Part shown: in pieces, positions 53,568-61,772 of the stretch | Layout: every line of letters starts with the position of its first letter | Numbering within the stretch: the first letter of the stretch is position 1 | Assembly (NCBI RefSeq): GCF_000633455.1 | Contig: NZ_AYMG01000025.1 | Location: forward strand, 54,969-118,968 | DNA: 64,000 bases | Direction of reading: 5' to 3' | Source of the DNA: Pedobacter jeongneungensis | Lineage (GTDB): Bacteria; Bacteroidota; Bacteroidia; Sphingobacteriales; Sphingobacteriaceae | Made by a program: the position numbers and the translations under genes | The notes under the pieces: model-generated | The model's input: the letters and a program-made list of their open reading frames with translations, nothing else | The model's database searches: none | Told to the model about the DNA's origin: nothing

Positions 53568-53882
53568 ATGAAAAAATTCGTTTTAGCAGCTACAGTATTA
53601 GCATTCGCAGGATTCTCAGCAGTACAAGCAAGTGAAGTAAAAGATTTTAAAACTACTGCAATTGTTGCAGTTCAAGATAGCGCAGTGAAAACTCCAGTTA
53701 AATTGGAAGAACTTCCTGCTCCAGTAACAACCGCATTAAAATCTGATGCATATAAAGGTTGGACCGCCACTGAAGCCTGGTCGGTTAAAGAAGGAACTAA
53801 AGAGTATTATTTAATTAACGTTAAAAAAGAAGCTGAAACCGGTTCTCTTAAAATTGATAAAGACGGTAAGCCAGTTCAATAA
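53568..53882 (+). CDS. Small secreted PepSY-like protein, tandem copy 1
   Basis: Exported protein of 104 residues. The ATG at 53568 opens a clear signal peptide ending SAVQA before SEVKD. The mature part has a Lys/Glu/Leu hinge (KTPVKLEELPAPVTTAL) and the segment YKGWTATEAWSVKEGTK with three buried Trp. It ends in alternating strands resembling PepSY-like or BLIP-like periplasmic proteins. The whole unit is repeated twice more downstream. It may bind a peptide or protein at the envelope; the role is unknown. Confidence 0.82.
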   Translation: MKKFVLAATVLAFAGFSAVQASEVKDFKTTAIVAVQDSAVKTPVKLEELPAPVTTALKSDAYKGWTATEAWSVKEGTKEYYLINVKKEAETGSLKIDKDGKPVQ

Positions 53883-53963
53883 TCAATATAAAATTAGCGC
53901 TCCATAATTAATAAGTATTTAAACAGTAACGAGAGTTACCAATCATATTTAAAACAGAATATC

Positions 53964-54275
53964 ATGAAAAAGATCATTTTAGCCGCTACTTTAGCATTCG
54001 CAGGATTCACAGCAGTACAAGCAAGTGAAGTAAATACAATCAAAAACGCTGCAATTGTTGCAGTTCAAGATAGTGCAGTAAAAACTCCGGTTAAATTGGA
54101 AGAGCTTCCTGCTCCGGTAACCACCGCATTAAAATCAGACGCTTACAAAGGATGGACTGCTACTGAAGCATGGTCGGTTAAAGAAGGTACTAAAGAGTAT
54201 TATTTAATCAACGTGAAAAAAGAAGCTGAAACCGGTTCGGTAAAAATCGATAAAGACGGTAAACCAGTTCAATAA
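53964..54275 (+). CDS. Small secreted PepSY-like protein, tandem copy 2
   Basis: Second copy, 103 residues, with the same signal peptide type (one residue shorter) and an almost identical mature chain. The main differences are NTIKNA in place of DFKTTA after the signal and Val for Leu near the end (GSVKID). Silent changes are scattered across the gene, so the copies are not a very recent slip. It lies 81 bases after copy 1 in the same direction. Confidence 0.82.
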   Translation: MKKIILAATLAFAGFTAVQASEVNTIKNAAIVAVQDSAVKTPVKLEELPAPVTTALKSDAYKGWTATEAWSVKEGTKEYYLINVKKEAETGSVKIDKDGKPVQ

Positions 54276-54313
54276 CCTCAAAGAATACGCCACAAGGCAT
54301 AATTAACATATTA

Positions 54314-54334
54314 GCGTGGCCCCTCGGGCCGCGC
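54314..54334 (+). promoter_or_regulatory. GC-rich hairpin between copies 2 and 3
   Basis: GCGTGGCCC (54314-54322) pairs with GGGCCGCGC (54326-54334) around a CTC loop, one G-T wobble. It is far more GC-rich than its surroundings and has no T-run, so it is more likely an RNA stability or processing element than a terminator. Confidence 0.55.
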
Positions 54335-54354
54335 ATAACTAAAAAAGAAACAAG

Positions 54355-54669
54355 ATGAAAAAATTAATTTTATCAGCTGCGTTCTTAGCTTTTGCAGGAT
54401 TCTCAGCAGTACAGGCAAGTGAAGTAAAAGATTTTAAAACTACTGCAATTGTTGCAGTTCAAGATAGTGCAGTAAAAACTCCGGTTAAATTGGAAGAATT
54501 ACCTGAACCGGTAACAACAGCATTAAAATCTGACGCTTATAAAGGATGGACCGCAACTGAAGCTTGGTCTGTTAAAGAAGGAACAAAGGAATACTACTTG
54601 ATCAATGTTAAAAAAGAAGCAGAAACTGGTTCGGTTAAAATTGATAAAGACGGTAAACCCGTACAATAA
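54355..54669 (+). CDS. Small secreted PepSY-like protein, tandem copy 3
   Basis: Third copy, 104 residues. Its mature chain differs from copy 1 mainly by Glu for Ala in LPEPV and Val for Leu near the end. The signal peptide differs slightly (KLILSAAFLAFAG). The strong terminator at 54703 ends the unit. The response regulator gene that follows has its own box inside the terminator tail. The three copies look like a dosage array and may be one transcript. Confidence 0.82.
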   Translation: MKKLILSAAFLAFAGFSAVQASEVKDFKTTAIVAVQDSAVKTPVKLEELPEPVTTALKSDAYKGWTATEAWSVKEGTKEYYLINVKKEAETGSVKIDKDGKPVQ

Positions 54670-54702
54670 AAACCCAAATATTACATCTACCTATTACAAA
54701 AG

Positions 54703-54728
54703 AAAGCCGGATTATGTCCGGCTTTTCT
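54703..54728 (+). terminator. Terminator of the triplicated genes
   Basis: AAAGCCGGA (54703-54711) pairs perfectly with TCCGGCTTT (54717-54725) around TTATG, followed by a T-rich tail that merges into a TATTTTTG box. Confidence 0.92.
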
Positions 54729-54736
54729 TATTTTTG
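54729..54736 (+). promoter_or_regulatory. Minus-7-like box just before the response regulator gene
   Basis: TATTTTTG ends 4 bases before the ATG at 54741 and overlaps the terminator tail. A matching minus-33 box would fall inside the terminator stem and is absent, so promoter use is uncertain. Confidence 0.35.
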
Positions 54737-54740
54737 TTAA

Positions 54741-56072
54741 ATGGCGAGAATCCTGATTCTAGAAGACGATACAACATTTGCTCAATTACTTGAAGGTTTT
54801 TTAACAAAAAACGGTCATGAAGTTACCCTTGTAACCCATGTAAAGCAATCTTTTAAACAAGTTGAGAACAGCGAATTCGACTTATTGTTAATTGATTACC
54901 GCCTTCCGGACGGTACAGGCTTCGAAGTGCTTACCCACCTCCGCGATTTGGGCCTTTCTATTCCGGTAATCATCATGACAAGTTTTAATGATGTTCGTAC
55001 CGCGGTAAAATCAATTCAGTTAGGCGCTTTTGATTACATCACCAAACCGGTTAATCCTGATGAATTATTAATGGTGATCAAAAATTCTTTAGCCAAAAAA
55101 GATTTAAAAAGCGTTACCCCAAAAGAAACAAACGGCGATTTTATTAAGGGCAAAAGTGCCATTGCCGATAAATTATATGGTCACATTAACCTGGTTGCAC
55201 CTACTGATATGTCGGTAATTATACAGGGTGAAAGCGGAACCGGGAAGGAATTTGCTGCCAGAACTCTGCACCAACAGAGTAAGCGGGCAGATAAACCTTT
55301 TGTGGCAATAGATTGTGGTGCTTTATCGAAAGATTTAGCAGCCAGCGAATTATTCGGACATGTTAAGGGTGCTTTTACTGGTGCCTTAAATGATAAAAAA
55401 GGCCAGTTTGAAGCAGCCAACGGTGGAACGTTGTTTCTGGATGAAGTGGGTAACCTGAGTTACGAAGTACAGATTAAACTACTCAGGGCTTTGCAGGAAA
55501 GAGTAATACAGCCTTTGGGCAGTACCAAACAAATCCCTGTAAACGTTCGCATTATTACAGCTACAAATGATGACCTGGCCAATAGCATGCAGCAAGGAGA
55601 ATTTAGAGAAGATTTATATCATCGCTTAAATGAATTTAAAATCCAGCTACCACCACTGCGCGATAGAGGTGGAGATTTGGAACTGTTTATCAATCACTTT
55701 ATACAGTTATCAAATCGCGATTTAGAGCGGAACGTTAAAAGCGTATCTGCTGAAGCAAAAGCATTATTATTGAGTTACGATTGGCCTGGCAATTTGCGCG
55801 AACTTAGTAATGTAATTAAACGTATGGTTTTATTGAGCCCAGGTGATATTGCCCAGATTGAAGCCTTACCGGATGAAATGATGATTTCCGTTCAGCAACA
55901 ATCGGCACCTGGAAATTCATCCGACCTGAAAGCGGTAAACGAACAGAACGAAAAAACATTGATTACCGAAACGTTGATCAAAGTGAGACACAATAAATCA
56001 AAAGCAGCAAAAATTTTAAATATCGACCGTAAAACGCTTTATGCTAAAATGGAGCGCTACGGGATTGAATAG
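54741..56072 (+). CDS. Sigma-54-dependent response regulator (NtrC family)
   Basis: Activator of sigma-54 promoters, 443 residues. Receiver domain 1-118 with phospho-acceptor Asp52 (LLIDYRLPDG). AAA+ domain 135-375 with Walker A GESGTGKE at 163-170 and the sigma-54-contacting GAFTGA at 210-215. Fis-type HTH at the C-terminus (KSKAAKILNIDRKTLYAKM). All key residues are present. A hybrid histidine kinase gene points toward it 340 bases downstream and is a likely partner. A GG/TGC promoter of the sigma-54 type would mark its targets. Confidence 0.95.
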   Translation: MARILILEDDTTFAQLLEGFLTKNGHEVTLVTHVKQSFKQVENSEFDLLLIDYRLPDGTGFEVLTHLRDLGLSIPVIIMTSFNDVRTAVKSIQLGAFDYITKPVNPDELLMVIKNSLAKKDLKSVTPKETNGDFIKGKSAIADKLYGHINLVAPTDMSVIIQGESGTGKEFAARTLHQQSKRADKPFVAIDCGALSKDLAASELFGHVKGAFTGALNDKKGQFEAANGGTLFLDEVGNLSYEVQIKLLRALQERVIQPLGSTKQIPVNVRIITATNDDLANSMQQGEFREDLYHRLNEFKIQLPPLRDRGGDLELFINHFIQLSNRDLERNVKSVSAEAKALLLSYDWPGNLRELSNVIKRMVLLSPGDIAQIEALPDEMMISVQQQSAPGNSSDLKAVNEQNEKTLITETLIKVRHNKSKAAKILNIDRKTLYAKMERYGIE

Positions 56073-56409
56073 TGGTATTTTACCACAAAGCATACAAAGG
56101 TTTCACAAATCAATTTTTTTTGGAAGAAAGACGGTTGTCTTGGCCAGACAGGTTAGCAAAAAGACTGAGCAATGTATTTCGACACAACACTATTTCTGTT
56201 CTGCTTACCCACCTTGTAAGGCCAAAGCACTGTTTCTTCGTTGAGCTTTTAAACCGGCATGGTCAATTTTTTGGCAGGTAGAGTTCAAGCCTATCCACCG
56301 ACTTTAATAAAAAAATTGCGAGCCGGTAGCTTTGTTTTTTTTGCTATCAAAAGAAAGAAGCCCCCGTGGCTAGCGGATAAAGAAAATCTTTTAAAATTAT
56401 CCATTTCTA
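56073..56409. other. Gene-free stretch between the response regulator and the hybrid kinase
   Basis: Gap of 337 bases between convergent genes. No convincing frame, perfect hairpin or promoter seen. Short frames in it overlap one another in different phases and lack start signals. Confidence 0.5.
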
Positions 56410-58887
56410 TCAAATCGCAGGCGAATAATCCATTTGCTCAATAAAAGCAATCAGACTATCCAATTTTTTAATCTGTATCAAAACTTCAGTTTTGGTTTTG
56501 TCTGTTAAGCCATTTTCAGCAATTTCTATTTCTAAAGTGCGGAATGCATTAGCTAAGGTTTTAGAGCCCATCTGTGCTGTCCGCCCTGCCAAACGATGAA
56601 CCAGTAACCTGCTTTTTTCCTGATCTTCCTCTGCGATATATTTTTTCAATTCGGCTGCATCGTCAATAGAATCCTGTTTAAAACGGTTGAGGATTTTTTC
56701 TAATAATTGTTGATCGCCAAAAGTCATTTTCTCAATTGAAGAAAAATCAAATTCGGGCTGTTCGGCTAATATTTCCGTTTTATCAAAAATAGAAAGAATA
56801 TCAACCGCCCTGAACGGTTTCATAATCAGCCCATCAAAGCCCTCACTTAAGACCATTTCACGCTCTTCTGGCAAAACCTGTGCGGTAATGGCATAGAACT
56901 TAATATTAGGAGGCAGTTTCTTTTTCAATAAATGACAAAGTTCGAAACCAGTCATTTCTGGCATGCGCATATCAATCAAAACATATTTTAAATCGGGTTC
57001 CGGTTCGGTATGAAGAATGTCGGCTACCTGGGTAAAACTTCTAAAAGGGATTTTGTTTTTCTGGAAAATCATGCCGCATAAGTCAAGAATCAGCTTATCA
57101 TCATCAATTATCCAAACAGAACCGGGATTAATAATGGCGTAATGTTCTAAATCCAAAGCATCGTTTACCCTTTCGGATGTATTTTCATATTTCATGTAAA
57201 TATTAAATGTGGTTCCTATACCAGGCTTACTTTTAACATAAATCCGGCCTCCCTGCGTTTCAATTAATGATTTAACAATGGGTAATCCCAAACCGGTACC
57301 GGCCTGATTGATGATGTATTTTTCCGGAGATTCTATTTGCTCAAATTCATTAAATATTTTAGGGATATCTTTCTCTTCGAAGCCAATTCCGGTATCTTTT
57401 ATCGTGAAATGAAAATGCAGATCATCACCTTGTCTTTTATAAGAAACAGACAAACGGATTTCGCCTTTCAGCGTAAATTTAACGGCATTACCTAACAAAT
57501 TAAATAAGATCTGCTTTAACCTAAAAGCATCACCTTTTACAAATTCGAGGTTAGCCAGATCGAGTGCTGCATTTAATTGAAGGGATTTCTGTTCTGCCAG
57601 TGGTCGCATTACAGATACGACCTCATCCAAAGCTTTTCTGATATTAAACACCTGGTTATTGAAACTAAATTCGCCCGAAATAATCCGGTTATAATCCAAT
57701 ACTTCATTCACAATCTGAAGTAAATGGATGGAAGACTGGTAAATGGCATCAACATCTTTTTTATTGGGTACATCCTGTTGAGTGATCAATTCGGCATAGC
57801 CTAAAATAGATTGCAATGGCGTCCTGATTTCGTGGCTCATATTAGAAAGAAACCGCTGCTTTGCCTTTCCATGATATTCAGCTTCATCTTTCGCCAGCTC
57901 CAAAGCCTTTCTGTATCTATTGCTTTTGGTAATATCTGCCAGGATCAGGTAAAGCAGGATTACGGTCAACAAAAAGAAAATGATAATAATGGTAGTAATC
58001 TGGGTAATACCATCATTAACCACTTCTTTAGCCTGGATGCCATTTAAATCAACCTGCGCTACCGCTTCGCCCTCAACTTCACGCAAAATCTGTAGCATTT
58101 TAGCCGTTAAGGCATTACTGGCACTTGATAAATCGGCTTCGCGTTTTAAAAACTTCTGGCTTTTCTGACGTTGTTCCTGTTCGATATTTTTTAACGAACC
58201 CGTCATGCTTTTCATGATGCTGTCTTCAGCCTTAGCATTTAAGGTATCGCGTTTAACTTTAAATTCTTCATTAATGATTTTGTAAACGTCAGATTTCTTC
58301 TTTCCAAAAAGTTTGCTCAGGAAACCACGCGATTTTTGTTCTTCCTCTGGTGCAACCGTAGTGGTTGAGGTAGTGGTTTCGGTAGTCAAAACCGCGCTAT
58401 CCGTTTGCCTTGTCCTGGTAGCCACCAGTTCGTTTAGTTTCTGCACCTCATCAGAGAACGATTTGGTATTTACCAGCGTTTCCCTTACCTTCAGGTAGTT
58501 TATGAACTGTTTATCGCGGTCGGACAGTAAATTTTTGATTGATTTTATCCTTGCCAGCTGGGCAGAATCACCACGGTATAATTTCCGTAACGTATCCAGG
58601 CTGGATCTTAATTTACGTGATTCTTTCAAAAAACTATAGGTGCCTTGTTTATTAAAGGCTTCATCGCGCTGCAGCTGATCTAACCTGGCAATTTTATGCG
58701 AAAGATCATTAACAATCCTTAAACGGTCGTTCGGCGCCGAAATTTCTTCCACCGTATTAAGCATCCGGGTAAAGGCAAACTTGCTGATCCCCCATGCCAA
58801 TAGCAGCGCAAAACAGGCGAACAGAAAACCTATAATTACCTTACTTTTTATTGCCCGGAAGAAACGCTTTTGAATAACAGCCGCCAT
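56410..58887 (-). CDS. Hybrid histidine kinase with receiver and Hpt domains
   Basis: Membrane sensor kinase of 825 residues. Two membrane helices (about 17-38 and 298-317) bound a sensor region of coiled-coil character with a Ser/Thr-rich linker. HisKA has His352 (NMSHEIRTPL); the ATPase domain has the N box Asn467 (LGNAVKF) and G boxes DTGIGF and GTGLG. Receiver domain with Asp639 (LIDMRMPEM). C-terminal Hpt with His764 (VHRLAGR). It can run a full phosphorelay, plausibly to the NtrC-type regulator next to it; the pairing is inferred from position. Confidence 0.93.
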   Translation of the reverse strand: MAAVIQKRFFRAIKSKVIIGFLFACFALLLAWGISKFAFTRMLNTVEEISAPNDRLRIVNDLSHKIARLDQLQRDEAFNKQGTYSFLKESRKLRSSLDTLRKLYRGDSAQLARIKSIKNLLSDRDKQFINYLKVRETLVNTKSFSDEVQKLNELVATRTRQTDSAVLTTETTTSTTTVAPEEEQKSRGFLSKLFGKKKSDVYKIINEEFKVKRDTLNAKAEDSIMKSMTGSLKNIEQEQRQKSQKFLKREADLSSASNALTAKMLQILREVEGEAVAQVDLNGIQAKEVVNDGITQITTIIIIFFLLTVILLYLILADITKSNRYRKALELAKDEAEYHGKAKQRFLSNMSHEIRTPLQSILGYAELITQQDVPNKKDVDAIYQSSIHLLQIVNEVLDYNRIISGEFSFNNQVFNIRKALDEVVSVMRPLAEQKSLQLNAALDLANLEFVKGDAFRLKQILFNLLGNAVKFTLKGEIRLSVSYKRQGDDLHFHFTIKDTGIGFEEKDIPKIFNEFEQIESPEKYIINQAGTGLGLPIVKSLIETQGGRIYVKSKPGIGTTFNIYMKYENTSERVNDALDLEHYAIINPGSVWIIDDDKLILDLCGMIFQKNKIPFRSFTQVADILHTEPEPDLKYVLIDMRMPEMTGFELCHLLKKKLPPNIKFYAITAQVLPEEREMVLSEGFDGLIMKPFRAVDILSIFDKTEILAEQPEFDFSSIEKMTFGDQQLLEKILNRFKQDSIDDAAELKKYIAEEDQEKSRLLVHRLAGRTAQMGSKTLANAFRTLEIEIAENGLTDKTKTEVLIQIKKLDSLIAFIEQMDYSPAI

Positions 58888-59026
58888 TTAATTCAGATTA
58901 TTACCTTAAACCATTATAATAACGGTTTATCGTTTAGAATTGGTATATATTTATCTTTTACAAATAACGTACCATAAGAAAATTGGTTAAAAAGCTTTAA
59001 TTTTATCATCGCCTAAAAAACCAAAC

Positions 59027-59716
59027 ATGAACCGTATCGACCGACTTTTTGGAATCCTGACTTTACTCCAATCCAAAAAATACATTACTGCAGAGAAAAT
59101 TGCAGAAAGGTTTAACATGAGTATACGTACGGTTTACCGTGATGTTAAAGCGCTTTGCGAGCAGGGAATACCCGTAAGTTTTGAGCAGCATAAAGGTTAT
59201 TACCTTGTTCAAGGTTATTTTTTGCCCCCTGTTTCGTTTAATATGGACGAGGCAAATGCATTGTTATTGGTAGAAAGTTTGGTAAATGGTTTTGCCGATA
59301 ACTCCATCCGTACGCATTACTCTTCTGCACTAACCAAGGTAAAAGCAGTATTAAAAACAAGTCAAAAAGAAAAGCTGGAAACTTTAAATCAGCATATCAA
59401 ACTTCAGATTCCTGAAAGATTGAGTTTCAACTTTGAATACCTGTCCCTTATTCAGCACGCTATTGCCGAAAAACACCTTATCGAACTTGATTATAAAAAC
59501 AATAAGGAAGAGGTTAGCAAAAGAGAGGTAGAACCGATCGGATTAATCTTTTATGCATTTAGCTGGCACCTTATTGCCTGGTGCCATTACCGCAACCAAT
59601 ACCGCGATTTTAACCTCACACGGATTATCTGCCTCAAAAACTCTGGCATTCCTTTCAGGAAAATGCAACACATGCCATTAAGCGATTACATGCCTTTGCT
59701 ACCGGTAAATTATTAA
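59027..59716 (+). CDS. WYL-domain transcriptional regulator
   Basis: DeoR/YafY-type regulator of 229 residues. Winged HTH at the N-terminus (RIDRLFGILTLLQSKKYITAEKIAERFNMS, with the recognition helix SIRTVYRDVKAL). The second half carries the WYL domain, a ligand-binding module seen in regulators of phage defence and DNA damage; here the WYL-like signature reads SWHLIAWCHYRNQYRDF near 184-200. The length is shorter than many WYL proteins, as is common in Bacteroidota. Its TAA overlaps the stop of the convergent toxin gene within TTAA. Confidence 0.88.
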   Translation: MNRIDRLFGILTLLQSKKYITAEKIAERFNMSIRTVYRDVKALCEQGIPVSFEQHKGYYLVQGYFLPPVSFNMDEANALLLVESLVNGFADNSIRTHYSSALTKVKAVLKTSQKEKLETLNQHIKLQIPERLSFNFEYLSLIQHAIAEKHLIELDYKNNKEEVSKREVEPIGLIFYAFSWHLIAWCHYRNQYRDFNLTRIICLKNSGIPFRKMQHMPLSDYMPLLPVNY

Positions 59717-60051
59717 GAGTTAATAATTCCTGCATCATTCAAACGTTGTATCACGTCTTCAATATTTACAGTCGAATGGTCGCTTTTGAGGTATATTTCA
59801 GCAAGATAAACTATTTTATCAATGACAACGACATAAGTAATAATTCTTGCTCCGCCAGATTTACCCTTATTCGTACCAGAGATAGATAAACGAATTTTAT
59901 AAATGTTTTGACCTAAGTAGGCTCCTAATTCAGGATTTCTCTCTAAATCGTTAATAAGCTTTAATAAATCAGATTTTATGCCGCGATGTTTCTTAAAGAT
60001 TTTTTTAACTTCCCTTTCAAAATTAGGAGCCGTTTTAACCTTAAAGTTCAT
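59713..60051 (-). CDS. RelE/ParE family type II toxin
   Basis: Toxin candidate of 112 residues. RelE/ParE-type features include the basic first helix (FEREVKKIFKKH), the LINDLERNPELGAYLGQNIYKIRL stretch and the ending IVYLAEIYLKSD. RelE members cleave mRNA in the ribosome; ParE members poison gyrase. Basic residues are present but I cannot assign which. The ATG at 60051 lies inside the antitoxin's last codons (GATGAACTTTAA), so the pair is translationally coupled, with the antitoxin first. Confidence 0.85.
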   Translation of the reverse strand: MNFKVKTAPNFEREVKKIFKKHRGIKSDLLKLINDLERNPELGAYLGQNIYKIRLSISGTNKGKSGGARIITYVVVIDKIVYLAEIYLKSDHSTVNIEDVIQRLNDAGIINS

Positions 60052-60280
60052 CTAAAAAATCTTTGGCATCACGAAGTTTTATTTTCCCTTCCTGATGAAG
60101 TTTGATTTGCTCAAAAGAATCTTTTAGGTGGTTATAGATTGCGTTTTCAGCCTTAATTGATGCTTTTTCCTTGACTTTAATGTTAGATGCGACCTCATAA
60201 TTCAAGCCCAAGGCATCAAGTACAGCCTTTACAGCTTTTTCAGATTTCTCGTTTTCAATATTTACGGTTAATGTCGTCAT
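60041..60280 (-). CDS. Antitoxin of the RelE/ParE pair
   Basis: Small acidic partner of 79 residues when begun at the ATG at 60280. A start 13 codons earlier is open but would need a non-standard leader. The N-terminus has a short beta segment (TLTVNIENEK) and the C-terminus helices with alternating charge (SFEQIKLHQEGKIKLRDAKDFLDEL), consistent with DNA-binding and toxin-wrapping parts. A TATTTTTG box lies at 60286-60293, 5 bases upstream. The gene precedes the toxin with an 11-base overlap. Confidence 0.78.
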   Translation of the reverse strand: MTTLTVNIENEKSEKAVKAVLDALGLNYEVASNIKVKEKASIKAENAIYNHLKDSFEQIKLHQEGKIKLRDAKDFLDEL

Positions 60281-60394
60281 TACCACAAAAATACGTTTTT
60301 TGAATAAAACATTTCTCAATTAAATTATTTTTTTACACTGCCATAGGGTTGTCAGTGGTCCGTATTTTCTTTGTGTAAACAAACATCAAAAATC

Positions 60395-60955
60395 ATGAGC
60401 ATTGCTGATTTATTACTTATGGAGTTACACACAGTAGAAAAAACAAAACAGAAAAATATGGACGTTATTAAATTATTATTGAAAGAGTTGGCTGATGAAT
60501 TCAATACCACAAAAAAATTCCTGGCAATTGTACCAGCAGATAAATTTGACTGGGCGCCGCACGAAAAAAGCATGAAAATGAAATCGCTTGCCGTTCATAT
60601 TGCCGATCTTCCACGCTGGGTTTCATTGGCTTTAACTACCGATGGACTGGATTTTGAAACAGCACCTTATACAGAACCACCTGTAGAAAATGCTGATGAC
60701 CTGGTTAAAATTTTAGAGGAAAATTATGCAGCTGGAAAAGCTGATTTAGAAAAAGCTACCGAAGAAAATTTAAACGGGCGTTGGATACTGAGTATGGGTA
60801 AACAGGTTTTGGCCGATTATTCTAAATATGAAACCATTCGACACTCTTTAAACCAAACTTCCCACCACCGGGCACAATTGGGTGTTTATTTAAGGTTGTT
60901 GAATATTCCAATTCCGGGAAGTTATGGCCCAAGTGCCGATGATCAGAGTTTTTAG
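60395..60955 (+). CDS. DinB family protein
   Basis: Four-helix bundle protein of 186 residues related to DinB/YfiT hydrolases or S-transferases. Conserved metal-ligand histidines are seen in the SLAVHIADLPRW and SLNQTSHHRAQLGVYLR segments. I use the ATG at 60395 (A-rich leader); an ATG at 60458 would give 165 residues, the usual family length. A loose promoter with TATTTTCTTTG near 60364-60374 lies upstream. Function unknown; the family often handles thiol cofactors such as bacillithiol. Confidence 0.85.
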   Translation: MSIADLLLMELHTVEKTKQKNMDVIKLLLKELADEFNTTKKFLAIVPADKFDWAPHEKSMKMKSLAVHIADLPRWVSLALTTDGLDFETAPYTEPPVENADDLVKILEENYAAGKADLEKATEENLNGRWILSMGKQVLADYSKYETIRHSLNQTSHHRAQLGVYLRLLNIPIPGSYGPSADDQSF

Positions 60956-60968
60956 ATTATAAAGATAC

Positions 60969-61039
60969 TTTAACCACAGATAAAAAGGATAAACACAGAT
61001 ATAGAAATCCGTGTTTATCTGTGTACATACGTGGTTAAA
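60969..61039. repeat. Nested inverted repeat
   Basis: Outer arms TTTAACCAC (60969-60977) and GTGGTTAAA (61031-61039), inner arms GATAAACAC (60988-60996) and GTGTTTATC (61011-61019), all perfect. It follows the DinB gene by 13 bases and could fold as one cruciform or RNA hairpin. The CACAGATAAA-like core is typical of dispersed Bacteroidota repeats; no other copy lies in the window. Confidence 0.7.
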
Positions 61040-61223
61040 AGCCATTAACCTTAAGGCCTGGGCTAGAATCTTAAAGCTGTCGAGTTAGCATTGTCTCCGG
61101 TTGGTTGTCGAGCATTTTTCTGATGAACTGTTGAAACATGGTGCGTTTCAATGGTTCATTTGAAATGACTATCGGATTACCAGTCCCGCTTCCTAATTTA
61201 TCCGCACTTTGCTATTTTTAGCA

Positions 61224-61745
61224 ATGAGAAAAATATTTGCGATTTCGGGTAGTACGAAATCTATTTCAACCAATGGACTTTATATTGCTGCCATCAGCCA
61301 GTTTTTAGATAAAGATTTTGAAGTAACCCTTTTTCCTTCCATTGCCAATATTCCACATTTCAATCCTGATTTAGATTTAGAAGACCCACCAAAGGCTGTT
61401 CATGATCTTCGCCTAAACATTCAACAGGCAGATGGAATCATCATTTCTACACCAGAATATGCAATGGGTTTACCGGGTTCATTAAAAAATCTGCTCGACT
61501 GGACTGTAAGCTCGGCTTCATTTTCTGGTAAACCAATATTAGCACTAGTTGCTTCTACTCAGGGCGAAAAAGCTAATCAATCCATGATAGATATTTTAAC
61601 CGTTCTTGAGGCTAAAATATCTGCTCAGCTCATTCCTTTTGCAAAAGCCAAGATTAACAAGGAAGCTGAAATTACAGATCTCGAAACTTTAACAAAGCTT
61701 AAAAGTACTGTTAATGCATTTGTTGCTACTGTTGAGAATGGATAA
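61224..61745 (+). CDS. NADPH-dependent FMN reductase family protein
   Basis: Flavodoxin-fold oxidoreductase of 173 residues. FMN-binding loop AISGSTKSISTNGLYI near 5-20 and the STPEYAMGLPGSLKNLLDW motif near 76-94 are characteristic. It may reduce quinones, chromate, azo compounds or free FMN. I use the ATG at 61224; the frame extends upstream by only five codons without a better start. A TATTTTTA box ends 3 bases before it. Downstream is the pseudouridine synthase, 27 bases away. Confidence 0.88.
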   Translation: MRKIFAISGSTKSISTNGLYIAAISQFLDKDFEVTLFPSIANIPHFNPDLDLEDPPKAVHDLRLNIQQADGIIISTPEYAMGLPGSLKNLLDWTVSSASFSGKPILALVASTQGEKANQSMIDILTVLEAKISAQLIPFAKAKINKEAEITDLETLTKLKSTVNAFVATVENG

Positions 61746-61772
61746 CACAATTTATTTCCGTAAAATTGCAGT

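Noticed and set aside
53568..54669. CRISPR-like or tandem DNA repeat reading of the triplicated region
   Set aside because: The repeats are whole genes with signal peptides and mostly silent differences, not short spaced repeats.
56073..56409. Short overlapping frames between the regulator and the kinase
   Set aside because: They overlap in different phases, lack start signals and show no conserved pattern.
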